Source: Nageia nagi (taxonomy: Eukaryota; Pinophyta). From it: a DNA stretch of 64,000 bases. Every line of letters begins with the position of its first letter. Position 1 is the stretch's first letter. Of this stretch, positions 11,854 through 21,853 are shown piece by piece. The notes beneath the pieces were generated by a model. That model was not told the origin of the DNA. It searched no databases and saw only the letters and a program-made list of their open reading frames with translations. The position numbers and the translations under genes are program-made. The DNA lies in contig JBITNC010000001.1 in NCBI GenBank assembly GCA_050084985.1, forward strand, positions 38,874,001 to 38,938,000, read 5' to 3'.

Positions 11854-12962
11854 GTTACATTGTAGCATGATTTATAGTCCCATGGAGGAATTACAAGCTT
11901 ACTATGGAAACCCATTCTTACCCCCTACTAGTTTAGTTCAAGTGGACATATTTCATAATGATGATACTAATATTGAGAATTTGGGGGAATGGAGTGAGTT
12001 CCTCAAATCCAATGAAAAGAGGCTCACATATTAGTCATACAACATCAATATTATTTTGGTGAGGAGGTATACATAGATGATTTAGATATTGTAGGTTAGA
12101 TCCTTTCATTTTTATTGAGTCAGTCCTAAGTCTAGGTATCTAATCTTTCATTATCAGTCATTCATTTTTCTTAATTAAGTGATATTTCTAGGATTCTAGT
12201 TCTATCATTGTATTATTTACATATATTATGATATAGTTTATATGTAGGACTAGGGGCATTGGCTATGCCTCCCCAACCCAGTAACAAAATATCATGTTTG
12301 AATGAAGAAACAATAGAAGTAAACATCAGTACATAAGAGGACCTAAAGTTGATCAAAATAAGAGATTGGTTAATCTTAGAGAATGGGAAAGATATCACCT
12401 AATATTACAACATTTATTTTATATATTTTATTATTCTTATTTTTATATGCTTGGTCTTGATCTTGATTTTGTCACTTATAGCCTAGTTATCAATGAAACT
12501 ATAAAACTAGTCCAAAAAAAGCCTAGAAAGATGCATCTTAAGGTAGCCCTTACTATTAGAAAGGAAATTAAAAAGTATCTTGTTGTTGGTTTTATTATGC
12601 CAATTGATTATTTTCAATGGATTAGTAACATTATGCTTGCAACTAAGCCTAATAGTGAAATAAGATGTTGTATAGATTTCAAGGATATCAATAATGTATA
12701 TCCAAAAGATGTCTTTCCTTTCCCTAACATTGATATGATTATAGATTCAATAGAAAGCCATGAAATTTATTATTTCATGGATGGATTTTATGGCTATAAT
12801 CAAATAAGGAGGATCAACATAAGATAACTTTTGTTACTCCTCAAGGCACATTTTGTTAGGTGGTCATGCCCTTTGGTATTAAGAATGCATGTGCAAATTA
12901 TCAAAGAACCATGGTGAGTATGTTTCATGATATGATCCATGGTAGTGTTAAAGTGTATGTTT
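11854..12962 (+). pseudogene. H1 segment B: linker and N-terminal half of RT
   Basis: H1 resumes after E1. A degraded linker is followed, from about 12,440, by the RT fingers and palm: L-V-T-Y-S-L near 12,470, Q-K-K-P-R-K-M-H-L-K-V-A-L, then C-C-I-D-F-K-D-I-N near 12,665, F-P-F-P-N-I-D-M-I-I-D, then F-M-D-G-F-Y-G-Y-N-Q-I at 12,775-12,805. After a frame break it reads T-P-Q-G-T-F, then V-M-P-F-G-I-K-N-A near 12,865 and K-V-Y at the junction. The frame is cut there by E2, inside the codons for the catalytic Y-V-D-D. RT copies the element RNA into DNA. Confidence 0.88.
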
Positions 12963-12964
12963 AT

Positions 12965-13453
12965 TAAAGTTATTTAATATAAACAATAAACTAAATTACT
13001 CAAGCAACTCATAATTGAAAATAATTCTGCAACTGAAAGGTAGAATCCATTCATTAATGGATTCTCTTAGTTTCATACAATACCATAAATATATATCAGA
13101 TTATTGATAACACACTCCAACACTTCCAAATCCTTGAAATAATACCTAAATACATTCTATAGGTGATGGAAAACTTGGACTATTCACTTCACATTCTCTA
13201 ATAAGAAAAAAAAATAAAAAGAAATGAAGAGATAACATCTTATTAAAACACAGTAATCATAACTAGCTAGTGGGCTAGTTGGCTAGTAGATGGGCTAGTT
13301 GGTTGATGAAGTAATCGATGGGCTGCTTGGTTGAAGGACTAATTAGTTTGTAGGACACCAATTCTCATACATAGTATAGAAAGGTAAAATAGTAAGCTAA
13401 AATTTTGGAGAATTTTTATATTTTAAGTTATTTTAACATCTTCAAAGCATTCA
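12965..13453 (-). repeat. E2 3' LTR (left copy)
   Basis: About 489 bp, starting TAAAGTTATTTAATATAAA (TG mutated) and ending AGCATTCA. It matches 17,598-18,067. Inside are several gggctagttgg repeats whose number differs between the two LTRs. The purine tract gaaggggaag (minus strand) adjoins it at 13,455-13,464. Confidence 0.88.
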
Positions 13454-13479
13454 TACTTCCCCTTCATAATAAAAGGACC

Positions 13480-14210
13480 AAAAATCAAGTCTCTTAGAAG
13501 CACATATTGGGATTTTGCCATATATTTAGTGAACATATTGACTAGTTGGTATTGTGTTGTAAAATAACTCAAATTTACTATCCCCTTCACCAAATCTGGG
13601 ATGAAATGAGTCTTTAAATCAACTTATTTTGTCCTAGAATGATGGAAAAGGTTTTATGCCAAACTTATGGCATCTTGATTGTCATAAAAAATTATATTTT
13701 CATGTTTTTTTTACTCTCAAATCTCCTTCAACACCTTTCTCAACCATAAAGCTTATGTTGAAGCACTTGTTACAGCTACATACTTAGCTTTAGTACTTGA
13801 AAGAGTTATAATGGATTATTTTTTGGAGCTGCATGATGCCATACCTTATCTAAGAGAGAATCAATTCCCACTTGTACTCTTTCTATCATCCAAATTGCTT
13901 CCCTAGTCATAATCAATAAAACTTATGAGTTTGAACTTGGAATTACATGTATAATGTTTCCAAAATTGATTCTTTTTACTGCCATGAGATGTACAATGTA
14001 CGGACCACTCTTGTACCTTGTAACCAATGAAATAGTAAATTGTAAATTTGGCCTTGTATTTGTTAAAAACATGAGGCTTCTAAAAATGCTTCTATACTCT
14101 TTCTTGTTAACATTTGGTTCTCCATATTCTTTACAAATATGTTCTCTATAGGCTCTAGGTGTTCCTACAAGTGTGCAATTCTTCATTCTGAACTTCTTTA
14201 GCATATCATG
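13480..14210 (-). pseudogene. E2 RNase H and RT C-terminus
   Basis: The open stretch 13,923-14,204 begins M-L-K-K-F-R-M and contains R-S-L-M-F-L-T-N-T-R-P, the conserved copia block L-M-Y-L-T-x-T-R-P. Nearer the LTR the RNase H block reads L-S-S-T-K-A-K-Y-V-A, where E-A-E-Y is usual, so both Glu positions have become Lys (G-to-A on the coding strand). RNase H would remove RNA from the RNA/DNA hybrid. Confidence 0.82.
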
Positions 14211-14369
14211 TGCATATTTGGATTTTTACACAAAGATATCTTCTTCTTCTTTTATGCACCTCCAAGCCAAGGAAGTAGCTCATCAAACCAAGGTCTTTCA
14301 TTTCAAACTCAACCATTATTTGAGTTTTGAAATCCTCATTCATCTTTCTATTGCTTCCCATGAAGATCA

Positions 14370-15060
14370 AATCATTTACATACAAAAAAATATCAAAATA
14401 TCATATCCATATTTCTTAAAATATAAGGTAGGCTCACTTATATTTATTTGAAAGTCCACAATTTTGAAGTATCCATCAATTCTCGTGTACCAAGCTCTTG
14501 GAGTTTGCTTTAGCCCATACAATGATTTCTTGAGTTTATACATATATACTTCTCTTCCTTAAACCTCAAAACCTTGAGGTTGTACTACATACACCTCCTC
14601 ATAGATGTACCAATTGAGAAAGGAACTCTTTAGATCTATGTGTTGGACTATCTAACATTTTCTTACAACTAAAGAGAGCACTAATTTGATTATTTCTTGT
14701 CTTGCAACTAAAGAAAATATCTTCTCAAAATACATACCATACTATTATATGCATCCTTTTACCATTAGCCTTACTTTGTACTTTTCTATGCTTCCATCAT
14801 TCTTGTATTTTGTTTTGTACACCCAATTGTTCCCAAGTATCATTCCTCTCAACAACATCAATCTCCTCTTTCATAACTTACATAAAAACACCATTAGAAC
14901 AAGCTTCTTCATAATAGGATGGCTCAACAATATTAGAATTTAAAATATAATTTGAAATAAAGGAATAAAGTGTATAATTTACCATTTCACCTTTGGGCTC
15001 TCCATATCTTCATCTTTGTAAAACTGAATATTCTCTATCCTTGCAACTAGATTTTGTATT
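14370..15060 (-). pseudogene. E2 reverse transcriptase (decayed)
   Basis: Copia RT signatures are readable on the minus strand: E-P-S-Y-Y-E-E-A near 14,920, E-R-N-D-T-W-E-L near 14,860, S-L-Y-G-L-K-Q-T-P-R-A-W-Y near 14,500, and the catalytic box near 14,375-14,390 as Y-V-N-D, so the first Asp of Y-V-D-D is Asn. Frame changes and stops separate the blocks. The mutated catalytic residue alone would abolish polymerase activity. Confidence 0.82.
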
Positions 15061-15359
15061 TCTTAATTTTGGTTCCTTGTAATTCTCCTCATAGTTTTAC
15101 CATCTATAATTTGATTTTGTTGGTGATCCTTCAACCATCTCTTGCCTTTGTTACCTTGATTCATCATCCTTACATTGGGTGAGCTTGGTGCACTCATACT
15201 TGTTGGTGTTGTAGTAGAGCTAGAGTGTCTTGCTAAGCTTCTAACACTCACACTTGATGGTTTTCCTTTATTTTTCTAAGTCATAACATGGTTGGATTGC
15301 TCTTTTGTTGATATTTTCTCCTCCAAACTCTCTTCTTTAGACACTTTCTACTATAATTT

Positions 15360-16214
15360 TTTATTATTGTATCCTCCCCTTCATCAAAAATGGCATCTCT
15401 AGACATAATTATCTTGTGAGTGTTGGGATTTATAGAATTTGTAAGCCTTTGAATGCTCACAATATGCTAGAACAACAAATATTTAGATTTGGTATCCAAT
15501 TTCCTCCTCTTTTTATCATTTACATGCACATATGCAATATAACCAAACACTCTCAAGTGTTCCAAATTTGGTTTTATTTCAAACCAAGCTTCATAGGGGG
15601 TAATTTTATTCAAACTTCTTAGAGGATACGTATTCAAAATGTACATAGCTATTCTTACTACTTTAGCCCAATAAATATTAGATAGTTTCTTATTTTACAT
15701 CATGCTTCTATCCATATCAACCAAAGTCCTATATTTCCTTTTTGCTACACCATTTTAGTATGGTGTGTAGGGAGAGGTAAGGTGTCTCATAATGCCATTC
15801 TCTTTACAAAAATAAAAGCATTTATTGCTATAGTATTCTCCTCCTCTATCACTTCTTAAACACTTCATACTATGCCTACTTTGCTTTTGAATAAAAGTTT
15901 TAAACTCCTTAAAATAGTCAAATGCTTCTCTTGATGAAATAAGCCTAACACATTCTAGTGAAATTATCAATGAAAGTGATAAAGTAATAAGATTTACCAA
16001 AACTTTAATTTTGCATAAGCCCACAAATATTGGTATGGACCAATTGGAGAGGGTGTTTGGCTCCCAATACTTCTTCCTTTGGAAACTTGTTCCTTTCTTG
16101 CTTTTCAAATGCACATCCTTCACACATAAATTTACAATATTCTACTTGTAGCAACCCTCTCACCATTGTTGGAAGAGTCTTCAAACTTTGAAAATTCAAG
16201 TATCCAAGCCTCAT
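15360..16214 (-). pseudogene. E2 integrase (decayed)
   Basis: The zinc-binding end reads C-K-F-M-C-E-G-C-A-F-E-K-Q (about 16,085-16,130). The core has L-V-H-T-N-I-C-G (first Asp replaced by Asn) and L-R-S-D-R-G-G-E-Y near 15,840 (second Asp kept). Then P-Y-stop-N-G-V-A-K-R near 15,750 has Lys for the catalytic Glu and a stop in place of Gln. The C-terminal block Y-E-A-W-F-E-I-K-P and H-L-R-V-F-G follows near 15,560-15,600. Two of three catalytic acids are gone. Confidence 0.85.
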
Positions 16215-16303
16215 ATGCTAATGTGCATGTTTTTCTTCAATTACCACTAATACAAAGACTCCATCCTTCTCAAGAAACTTTACTATAAAGATTTTATTTC
16301 CAA

Positions 16304-16666
16304 TCATATGAATAATAGTAACAAGCCTTCCATCATGATTTTATCATAAATTTTGCACATATTATCCTCAAACACCAAGTTGTAATTCTTTTCCAGCATT
16401 TGGCCAATGCTTAACAAACTTTGTCTCAAATCTGGAGGATAATAAATATATTTCACCTTCATAGTTTCCTTGTTTGTTGGAACTTGCATCTCTCCCTTTC
16501 CAATAATCTCCAAGCTCTTCTCATCTCCCAATCTCACACTTGTTTGGTAGGAGTAATCAATTGAGGAAAGTAGGGAATTCTCATTGGTCATGTGGTTAGA
16601 ATACCTACTATCCAATATCCAAGTTTCATATTCAAGCTCTTGGGGGTTTGTAAGTGAAAGAAACAA
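16304..16666 (-). pseudogene. E2 protease
   Basis: An open stretch of 120 codons with W-I-L-D-S-R-Y-S-N-H-M-T. The copia protease active site is usually D-S-G-C-S-N-H-M, so Gly is Arg and Cys is Tyr here. Downstream, L-L-S-I-G-Q-M matches the conserved region between protease and integrase. Confidence 0.83.
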
Positions 16667-16679
16667 CTATTTTTCACCA

Positions 16680-17560
16680 TATACATACTATTATTCTTCA
16701 TAGTGGGCCTATTTTCCTTCATGTGCTTGTTTCATTCTACATTCATACTCAATATGTCCAAATTTATTACAATAAAAATATTGCAAATTTCTCTTATCTT
16801 TACGTTTACTTTCTCTTTTAGAGTGTCTCCCCCTTGTTGCAAATGCTAGTTAATTTTATGTACTCTATTCTCTTCCTCTTCCAAAAGAGCCTCTTCTTCC
16901 TCCTCTTTTGGATTTACCTCTTCTTATTGAACCTCTACCTTATCCTCTTCCTTGTTGTTCATTCTTCTTTATGGAGAATACTTACTCATCATTGTTGCTT
17001 TCTACTATTTTTGTTCTCTTTAAAACTCTCTCTTCATGTGATGTAAGAGAGCCAATTAAATTGTCAATTTCCATTTTTAAGAGATCCTTTATTTCTCCAA
17101 TAATGAGTTTAGCATGATCAAATCTTTTTGTTAATGTTCTTAAGACATTATTGATGACTACCTCATTCTCTATCTTCTCTCCAAGAGTGGCCGTTTTATT
17201 GCTTATGGCTTTCACTCTTACATTGTAATCTCAAATAGTTTTCTTTTCTTTCTATTTTAAATTATTAAACTCCCTTCCCAATGTTTATAGTTTCACATCT
17301 TTCATCTTAATACTCTCTTGGTAGCCTTATCTTAATTTTTCCCATGCTTACTCAGTTGAGATACAAGCTGAGATTCTAGAAAAAATGCTCTTGTATAGAG
17401 TTGCTTGGATGAAAGACAAATCCATGAAATTATAGTAGCCTCCTTGCTTTAGGAGATTCTTCATCTAGATGCTATAGTATTCATAGTCACTTCCATAACT
17501 TTTTGGATTGGGAATTTGACTTGCTTTCCATATCTTCTCTTCTCTTCCTAGATAACTTCT
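16680..17560 (-). pseudogene. E2 gag (decayed)
   Basis: The segment 16,982-17,215 matches the copia Gag (UBN2-type) middle region: V-L-R-T-L-T-K-R-F-D-H, then I-E-N-E-V-V. A zinc knuckle follows at about 16,735-16,785, Y-x-x-C-N-K-F-G-H-I-E-Y-E-C, with Tyr where the first Cys of C-x2-C-x4-H-x4-C belongs. The N-terminal part out to 17,560 is fragmented by stops. Confidence 0.75.
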
Positions 17561-17575
17561 TGAACCCAATTTGAT

Positions 17576-17597
17576 CCAATAAATCTCTAATACCAAA
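17576..17597 (-). promoter_or_regulatory. E2 primer-binding site
   Basis: Next to the right LTR the minus strand reads TTTGGTATTAGAGATTTATT. T-G-G-T-A-T-T-A-G-A-G differs at one position from T-G-G-T-A-T-C-A-G-A-G, the start of the common initiator-methionine tRNA site. Its position confirms that the right LTR is the 5' LTR. Confidence 0.8.
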
Positions 17598-18067
17598 TGA
17601 AGTTATTTAATATAAATAACAAAATGAATTACTCAAGCATATCACAACTAAAATTAGTTTTGTAACTCAAAGGTATAATTAATTAATCAATGGATGCTCA
17701 TAATTTCACACAACACCATAAACTTGCATTAGATTATTGATAACACACTTCAACAATTACAAATCCTTGAAAAAATACCTAAATACATTTCACTAGATAT
17801 GGATGACCTAGACTATTCACTTCACATTCTCCAATAAGAAAAAAATAAGAAAAATAAATTAAGAGACAACATCTTAATAAAATGTAGTAATTAGAACCAG
17901 CTGGTGGGCTAGTTGGATAAAGAAATAACTAGTGGGCTAGTTGGTTGAAGGACTAACTAATCTCTAAGACATCAATTCTTAGATAGAGTGTAGAAAGGTA
18001 AAATAGTAAGCTGAAATTTTGGGGAATTTCAATGTTTTAAGTTACTTTAACATATTCAAATCCTTCA
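17598..18067 (-). repeat. E2 5' LTR (right copy)
   Basis: 470 bp from TGAAGTTATTTAATATAAA to CCTTCA, aligned with 12,965-13,453. It ends directly at the resumed H1 reading frame (tgttgatgatatc). Confidence 0.88.
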
Positions 18068-18838
18068 TGTTGATGATATCTTAGCCAAATACATAGCCAT
18101 AGATGATCACATTTTAAATTTGAGGAAGATTTTCTAAAGAATGAGAGAGTACAAGTTAAAGTTGAAGCCTCAAAAATGTGCATTTGTAGTCTCATCATGT
18201 AAATTATTTAGTTTCATTATTTTAAGAAGAGTTATAAAGGTAGATCCTAAGAAATTTTCAGCAATTATTGATTTTCCTCCTAATAATTTGAAAGAGTTGA
18301 GAAGTATTCGAGGAAAAGTTCAAGCAATGAGAAGGTTCATTGCTTAATTACCAGATATGACTTTCACATTTTCTCATTTGTTGAAGAAAGGTCAAAAATT
18401 CATTTGGGATGAGAAGTATCAAAAGGATTTGGATAATATCAAAAGGTACCTTACTAACACTCCAATATTAGCCCCTTATTATTTAGATAATATTTTGTTA
18501 CTTTATATTTCAGCAACATTAAGTGCATTAGGGGTAATATTACCTCAAAAGGATGATAACAATAAAGAAAGAGAAATCTATTACATTAATAAGATTTTAC
18601 TTGATTATGAGATAAGGTACACTCCAATATAAAAATTTTGTTTTCTAATAGACTTCTCAACTAAAAATCTAACACATTACATGCTTCAAAATACAACATA
18701 TGTCATAGCTTAGGTTGATCCTCTAATATATCTTATATCGAAATCATACCTATTCGAAAGAGTTACAATATGGGTAATGTTGCTTCAAGAGTTTGATATG
18801 GTATTTATTACTTAGAAATTGATTAATGGATAGGATAT
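18068..18838 (+). pseudogene. H1 segment C: C-terminal RT and first RNase H
   Basis: The sequence resumes as V-D-D-I-L-A-K, completing the Y-V-D-D box begun before E2. It runs on as L-K-P-Q-K-C-A-F and the RT thumb (18,141-18,347), then RNase H from 18,357: F-x-W-D-E-K-Y-Q-K-D-L near 18,400, P-I-L-A-P-Y-Y, then Y-I-S-A-T-L-S-A-L-G-V, where the first catalytic Asp is not evident. Near the end, L-L-Q-E-F-D matches the normal RNase H tail. It is cut by E3 after ...ggatat. Confidence 0.88.
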
Positions 18839-19709
18839 TGTTTACAAATAAAAATTAGAGTGCAAATAAGTAAATAGGCAACTATCTACAAACTCAATAT
18901 TATCTGTATTCTAGCTACGGGTAGCAATTTATTCTAGATAACAATAAACAACATATAACAATTCAGAAGTATAAATGTAATCAAACAAGACTGTGGTTTG
19001 TATACTTACCTCACGGAAGTACCTAATAACGAAAGATGAAGATGTTGGTGATGTGCTGATGATGAACTGCCTCTCAAAAACGTAGTCACCTGTGAAGATG
19101 CAAAAAGAGGACCGCGGCGGTCCGTTCCAGAGATAATAGAGCACCGACGGTGTTCCTGGTTCATAAGACAGCGTCGGCGGCCTTCTTTTGATGATTTTTG
19201 ATCTCTCAATCAAGTCTAGAGCTTTAATACGGATGTCTCAGATAGCAGTGTGATATCAGAATAGATCGTAGATGTCAGGATAGCTCACGAAAGGAAGCAC
19301 ACAAACCACAGCCTTGTAGGCGGTACCAAGAGATACCTTAAGGGGTAGCCACTTACAAGACCATACGGGGATCATGTGTATCCTTGTTATTGTGGACTTA
19401 CTATTAGATCCCTTATTTATATAGATATAGGTAATACCGCCCATGGGTCGGCGTGCATCCACATAAATAAGGTTAATTCACAAGATTTAAGATAAATACA
19501 TCAATAAACGAGATAACTCATGCAATACTCAAGGTAAACCATGCAATATTCAAGATAACCCATGCAATATCCAAGATAAACCATGCAATATTCATATTCA
19601 AACCAAACATTGATATTATCACTTTAATCCATTCAAGACATATAGTTAGGCCAACATATTTCACTAATTTATTGATTTAAAAACATAAAATCATTTTTAT
19701 GTGTTAACA
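18839..19709 (-). repeat. E3 3' LTR (left copy)
   Basis: 871 bp, TGTTTACAAATAAAAATTAG to ATGTGTTAACA. It carries the palindrome ggaccgcggcggtcc at 19,109-19,123 and a minus-strand TATA box (complement of atttatata, 19,415-19,423). Confidence 0.96.
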
Positions 19710-20160
19710 GATGCCCCACTTTGGATGTGAAATCGAAAAAAAATCATGAGATGACTTGAGATTTTACATTCAAAGTAAAAACACAACATCATAGCAAGCA
19801 ATTTTTGATAAGCAATGATAAACACTAACCATTTAAACAACATCATGATAAGCTTATAGGTTGAGAAAACTCCCTTATGATATTACCTTGGGCATGCTTG
19901 CCCCTTGCGTTTTGTTGTAGAAGGTGATAGCCTGATATGTCTGATAATCTGATAATCTTGCTGCAATGCTGATGACCCAAGACAACATGCTTGACAACAC
20001 ACATAACAATGACAGGACAGACGACTTAACCACACATGCCAGCCGGATGACAACTTGACAAAACCACATCACAACACATATGACCAACTCACAAGATAAG
20101 ACATGATAACACACATGATCAACTCACAAGACCAAACATGATAACCATAACCAAACACAG
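19710..20160 (-). other. E3 3' non-coding segment
   Basis: It begins with the polypurine tract (complement of gatgccccactttgg) next to the LTR. It is rich in cacatgataa- and acaagataa-like words that look like decayed relatives of the minisatellites beyond 20,160. I see no protein domain. Confidence 0.6.
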
Positions 20161-20358
20161 GGGAGAGCTAAGTATCCACACAACTGAGCCCTCACATCAA
20201 GAGGTGTACTCCAGTTGCTGAAGAACCAAACTCTGCAAAACAAGTGATAAGCTGATAATGGGAGAGCTAAGTATCCACACAACTGAGCCCTCACATCAAG
20301 AGGTGTACTCCAGTTGCCGAAGAACCGAACTCCGCAAAATAAGTGATAAACTGATGGA
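20161..20358. repeat. E3 repeat A: two units of 99 bp
   Basis: gggagagctaagtatccac starts at 20,161 and 20,260. The units are nearly identical (gttgctgaagaacc against gttgccgaagaacc). Confidence 0.93.
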
Positions 20359-20600
20359 GCTGACACTCCACCAAGAAGCATGATAAGCTGATAATGGGAG
20401 CTGAAATCCACTCATAAGCACATGATAATCAGACTATGGGAGCTGGACTCCACTCATAAGCACATGATAATCAGACTATGGGAGCTGAACTCCTCTCATA
20501 GGCACATGATAAGCTCACTATGGGAGCTGAACTCCACTCATAAGCACATGATAAGCTGATTATGGGAGCTGGACTCCACTCACAATCATGATAATCTGAT
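20354..20600. repeat. E3 repeat B: 42-bp minisatellite, about five to six units
   Basis: gggagctg recurs at 20,396, 20,438, 20,480, 20,522 and 20,564, exactly 42 bp apart, each followed by (a/g)a(a/c)tcc(a/t)ctcata. A partial unit precedes the first. Confidence 0.93.
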
Positions 20601-20614
20601 CACTCAAGTATACA

Positions 20615-20790
20615 AACACAAAAACTCAAAGCAATATTCTCCTGGATATATTATTGATCAAACACTTACACACATGATACTTGGATAAGCTGATAATTCA
20701 GATCTACAAACACGAAACTCAAGACAATATTCTCCTGGATATAATGTTGATCAAACATCTATGATGCACTCATAATACTTCAATAAACTG
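20615..20790. repeat. E3 repeat C: two units of 93 bp
   Basis: caatattctcctggatata occurs at 20,632 and 20,725, with matching flanks (acaaacac.aaaactcaa, ttgatcaaaca). Confidence 0.88.
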
Positions 20791-20804
20791 ATTTTCTAGA
20801 TAAA

Positions 20805-20820
20805 GGACCGCAGGCGGTCC
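20805..20820. repeat. E3 GC-rich palindrome, copy in the 3' region
   Basis: ggaccgcaggcggtcc is a near-perfect inverted repeat (ggaccgc / gcggtcc with a 2-base centre). A second copy, ggccgcaggcggtcc, lies at 20,858-20,872, and a half-decayed one (ccgacggtct) near 20,841. Confidence 0.9.
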
Positions 20821-20941
20821 TTTCTTACTGACTTAGAATGCCGACGGTCTTCACTAAGGCCGCAGGCGGTCCTTTTCTTGAAGATTCATCAAAAACTGTG
20901 AAAATCACATCCCTGCGAATCACCTCTGGATTCCAAATTGA

Positions 20942-21853
20942 TGCCTAATTGGATTACCTTGTAGCCAAAGTTGCCCCAAGGTGTTCTAAAAGCTATTTTA
21001 TGTTGATCACTTTCTTTGATTTTAATCTGATTATATATCTCGAAAAGCTGTCCATAAACGATAACATCTCATATCCTGCTGTAGGCTTCTTAACTGGAAC
21101 TACATCAGCCATCCATTCTGAGTAGTTTATGGATCTTATGAATCCAACTTCTAGCAATTTCTCTGTTTTCTTCTTTACAAGCAATGAAACTTGAAAAGGC
21201 ATTTTCCATGGCTCTTGTTTTACAGTAATTGCCCCTTTTTCAACCACCAGGTCATGAACCACAAGTCTCTCATCTAACCCTGGCACATCTTTGTAAGACC
21301 ATGCAAATAATTCGGAATAATCGTGAAAAGATTGAACTAATTCACTCTGCAATGATGCCTCAAGAATCTTACCTGTTCTTAGTATTTGTGGTGTCTCTTG
21401 AGAACCAATATTAACTTCTTCAATTTCTTCATTCAACCAAGTAACCTCAACTTCTGATGGCAAAGGAAATGGTAACTCTCCCAATCCTTTAATCTTATCA
21501 TCTCTGGATTCCTCGAAACAAGCATGTATATCTGGAAAATGCCTTTGAATTCTCTTTTTATGCTTTATTGGATATTCTGTTCTAGCGCCTAATGTTTCTA
21601 AAAAGGCATCATCATTCTGAAATAGATCATTAGTGTGTATAGCATCTTCCTCATCAATCTTGCAATCAATAACATAACAACTGCTTACCCATTCATCGAT
21701 CTGCACCATTTCTGAGATTCCGTCCTGCCAATCATGATCACCACCCTGATACGGAATTATATTCGACTGATTTTTCTTCATTTCTTCCTTAGAAAAGGAC
21801 CGTCGGCGGTCCTCTATCATAAGAGAAGGATGCGGGCATTCTTCTTCTTTACC
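20942..21853 (-). pseudogene. E3 pol remnant: linker plus partial RT
   Basis: This continues in the same frame as gag-protease after one UAG. It reads D-Y-S-E-L-F-A-W-S-Y-K-D-V-P-G-L-D, then L-V-K-K-K-T-E-K-L-L-E-V-G-F-I, then M-A-D-V-V-P-V-K-K, the start of RT. An in-frame deletion follows: V-P-V-K-K is joined to G-Y-E-M-L-S-F-M-D, so about 30-40 residues containing the conserved C-x-D-F-R/K region are missing. A 2-base insertion in tatata near 21,031-21,040 shifts the frame; in the new frame the RT reads on to T-P-W-G-N-F-G-Y-K-V-I and then stops matching RT near 20,942. There is no Y-V-D-D, RNase H or integrase. Confidence 0.88.
21797..21812. repeat. E3 GC-rich palindrome at the gag/pol boundary
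   Basis: ggaccgtcggcggtcc lies a few codons after the UAG that ends gag-protease and is read as codons for D-R-R-R-S in the pol frame. It is the same palindrome class as in the LTRs and the 3' region. Confidence 0.88.

Larger units (their letters stand above)
12965..18067 (-). mobile_element. E2: Ty1/copia LTR retrotransposon (decayed)
   Basis: LTR-like direct repeats lie at 12,965-13,453 and 17,598-18,067. Between them, on the minus strand, the order is gag, protease, integrase, RT, RNase H, and integrase before RT is the copia order. The primer-binding site next to the right LTR resembles the initiator-Met type common in copia. The flanks TGTTT (12,958-12,962) and TGTTG (18,068-18,072) fit a 5-bp duplication with one change. 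Many stops show long inactivity. Confidence 0.92.

Noticed and set aside
20124-20411. 95-codon minus-strand ORF with repeated Y-H-L-F-C-G/R-V
   Set aside because: It is the translation of the 99-bp and 42-bp repeats of E3; the protein repetition only mirrors the DNA repeats.
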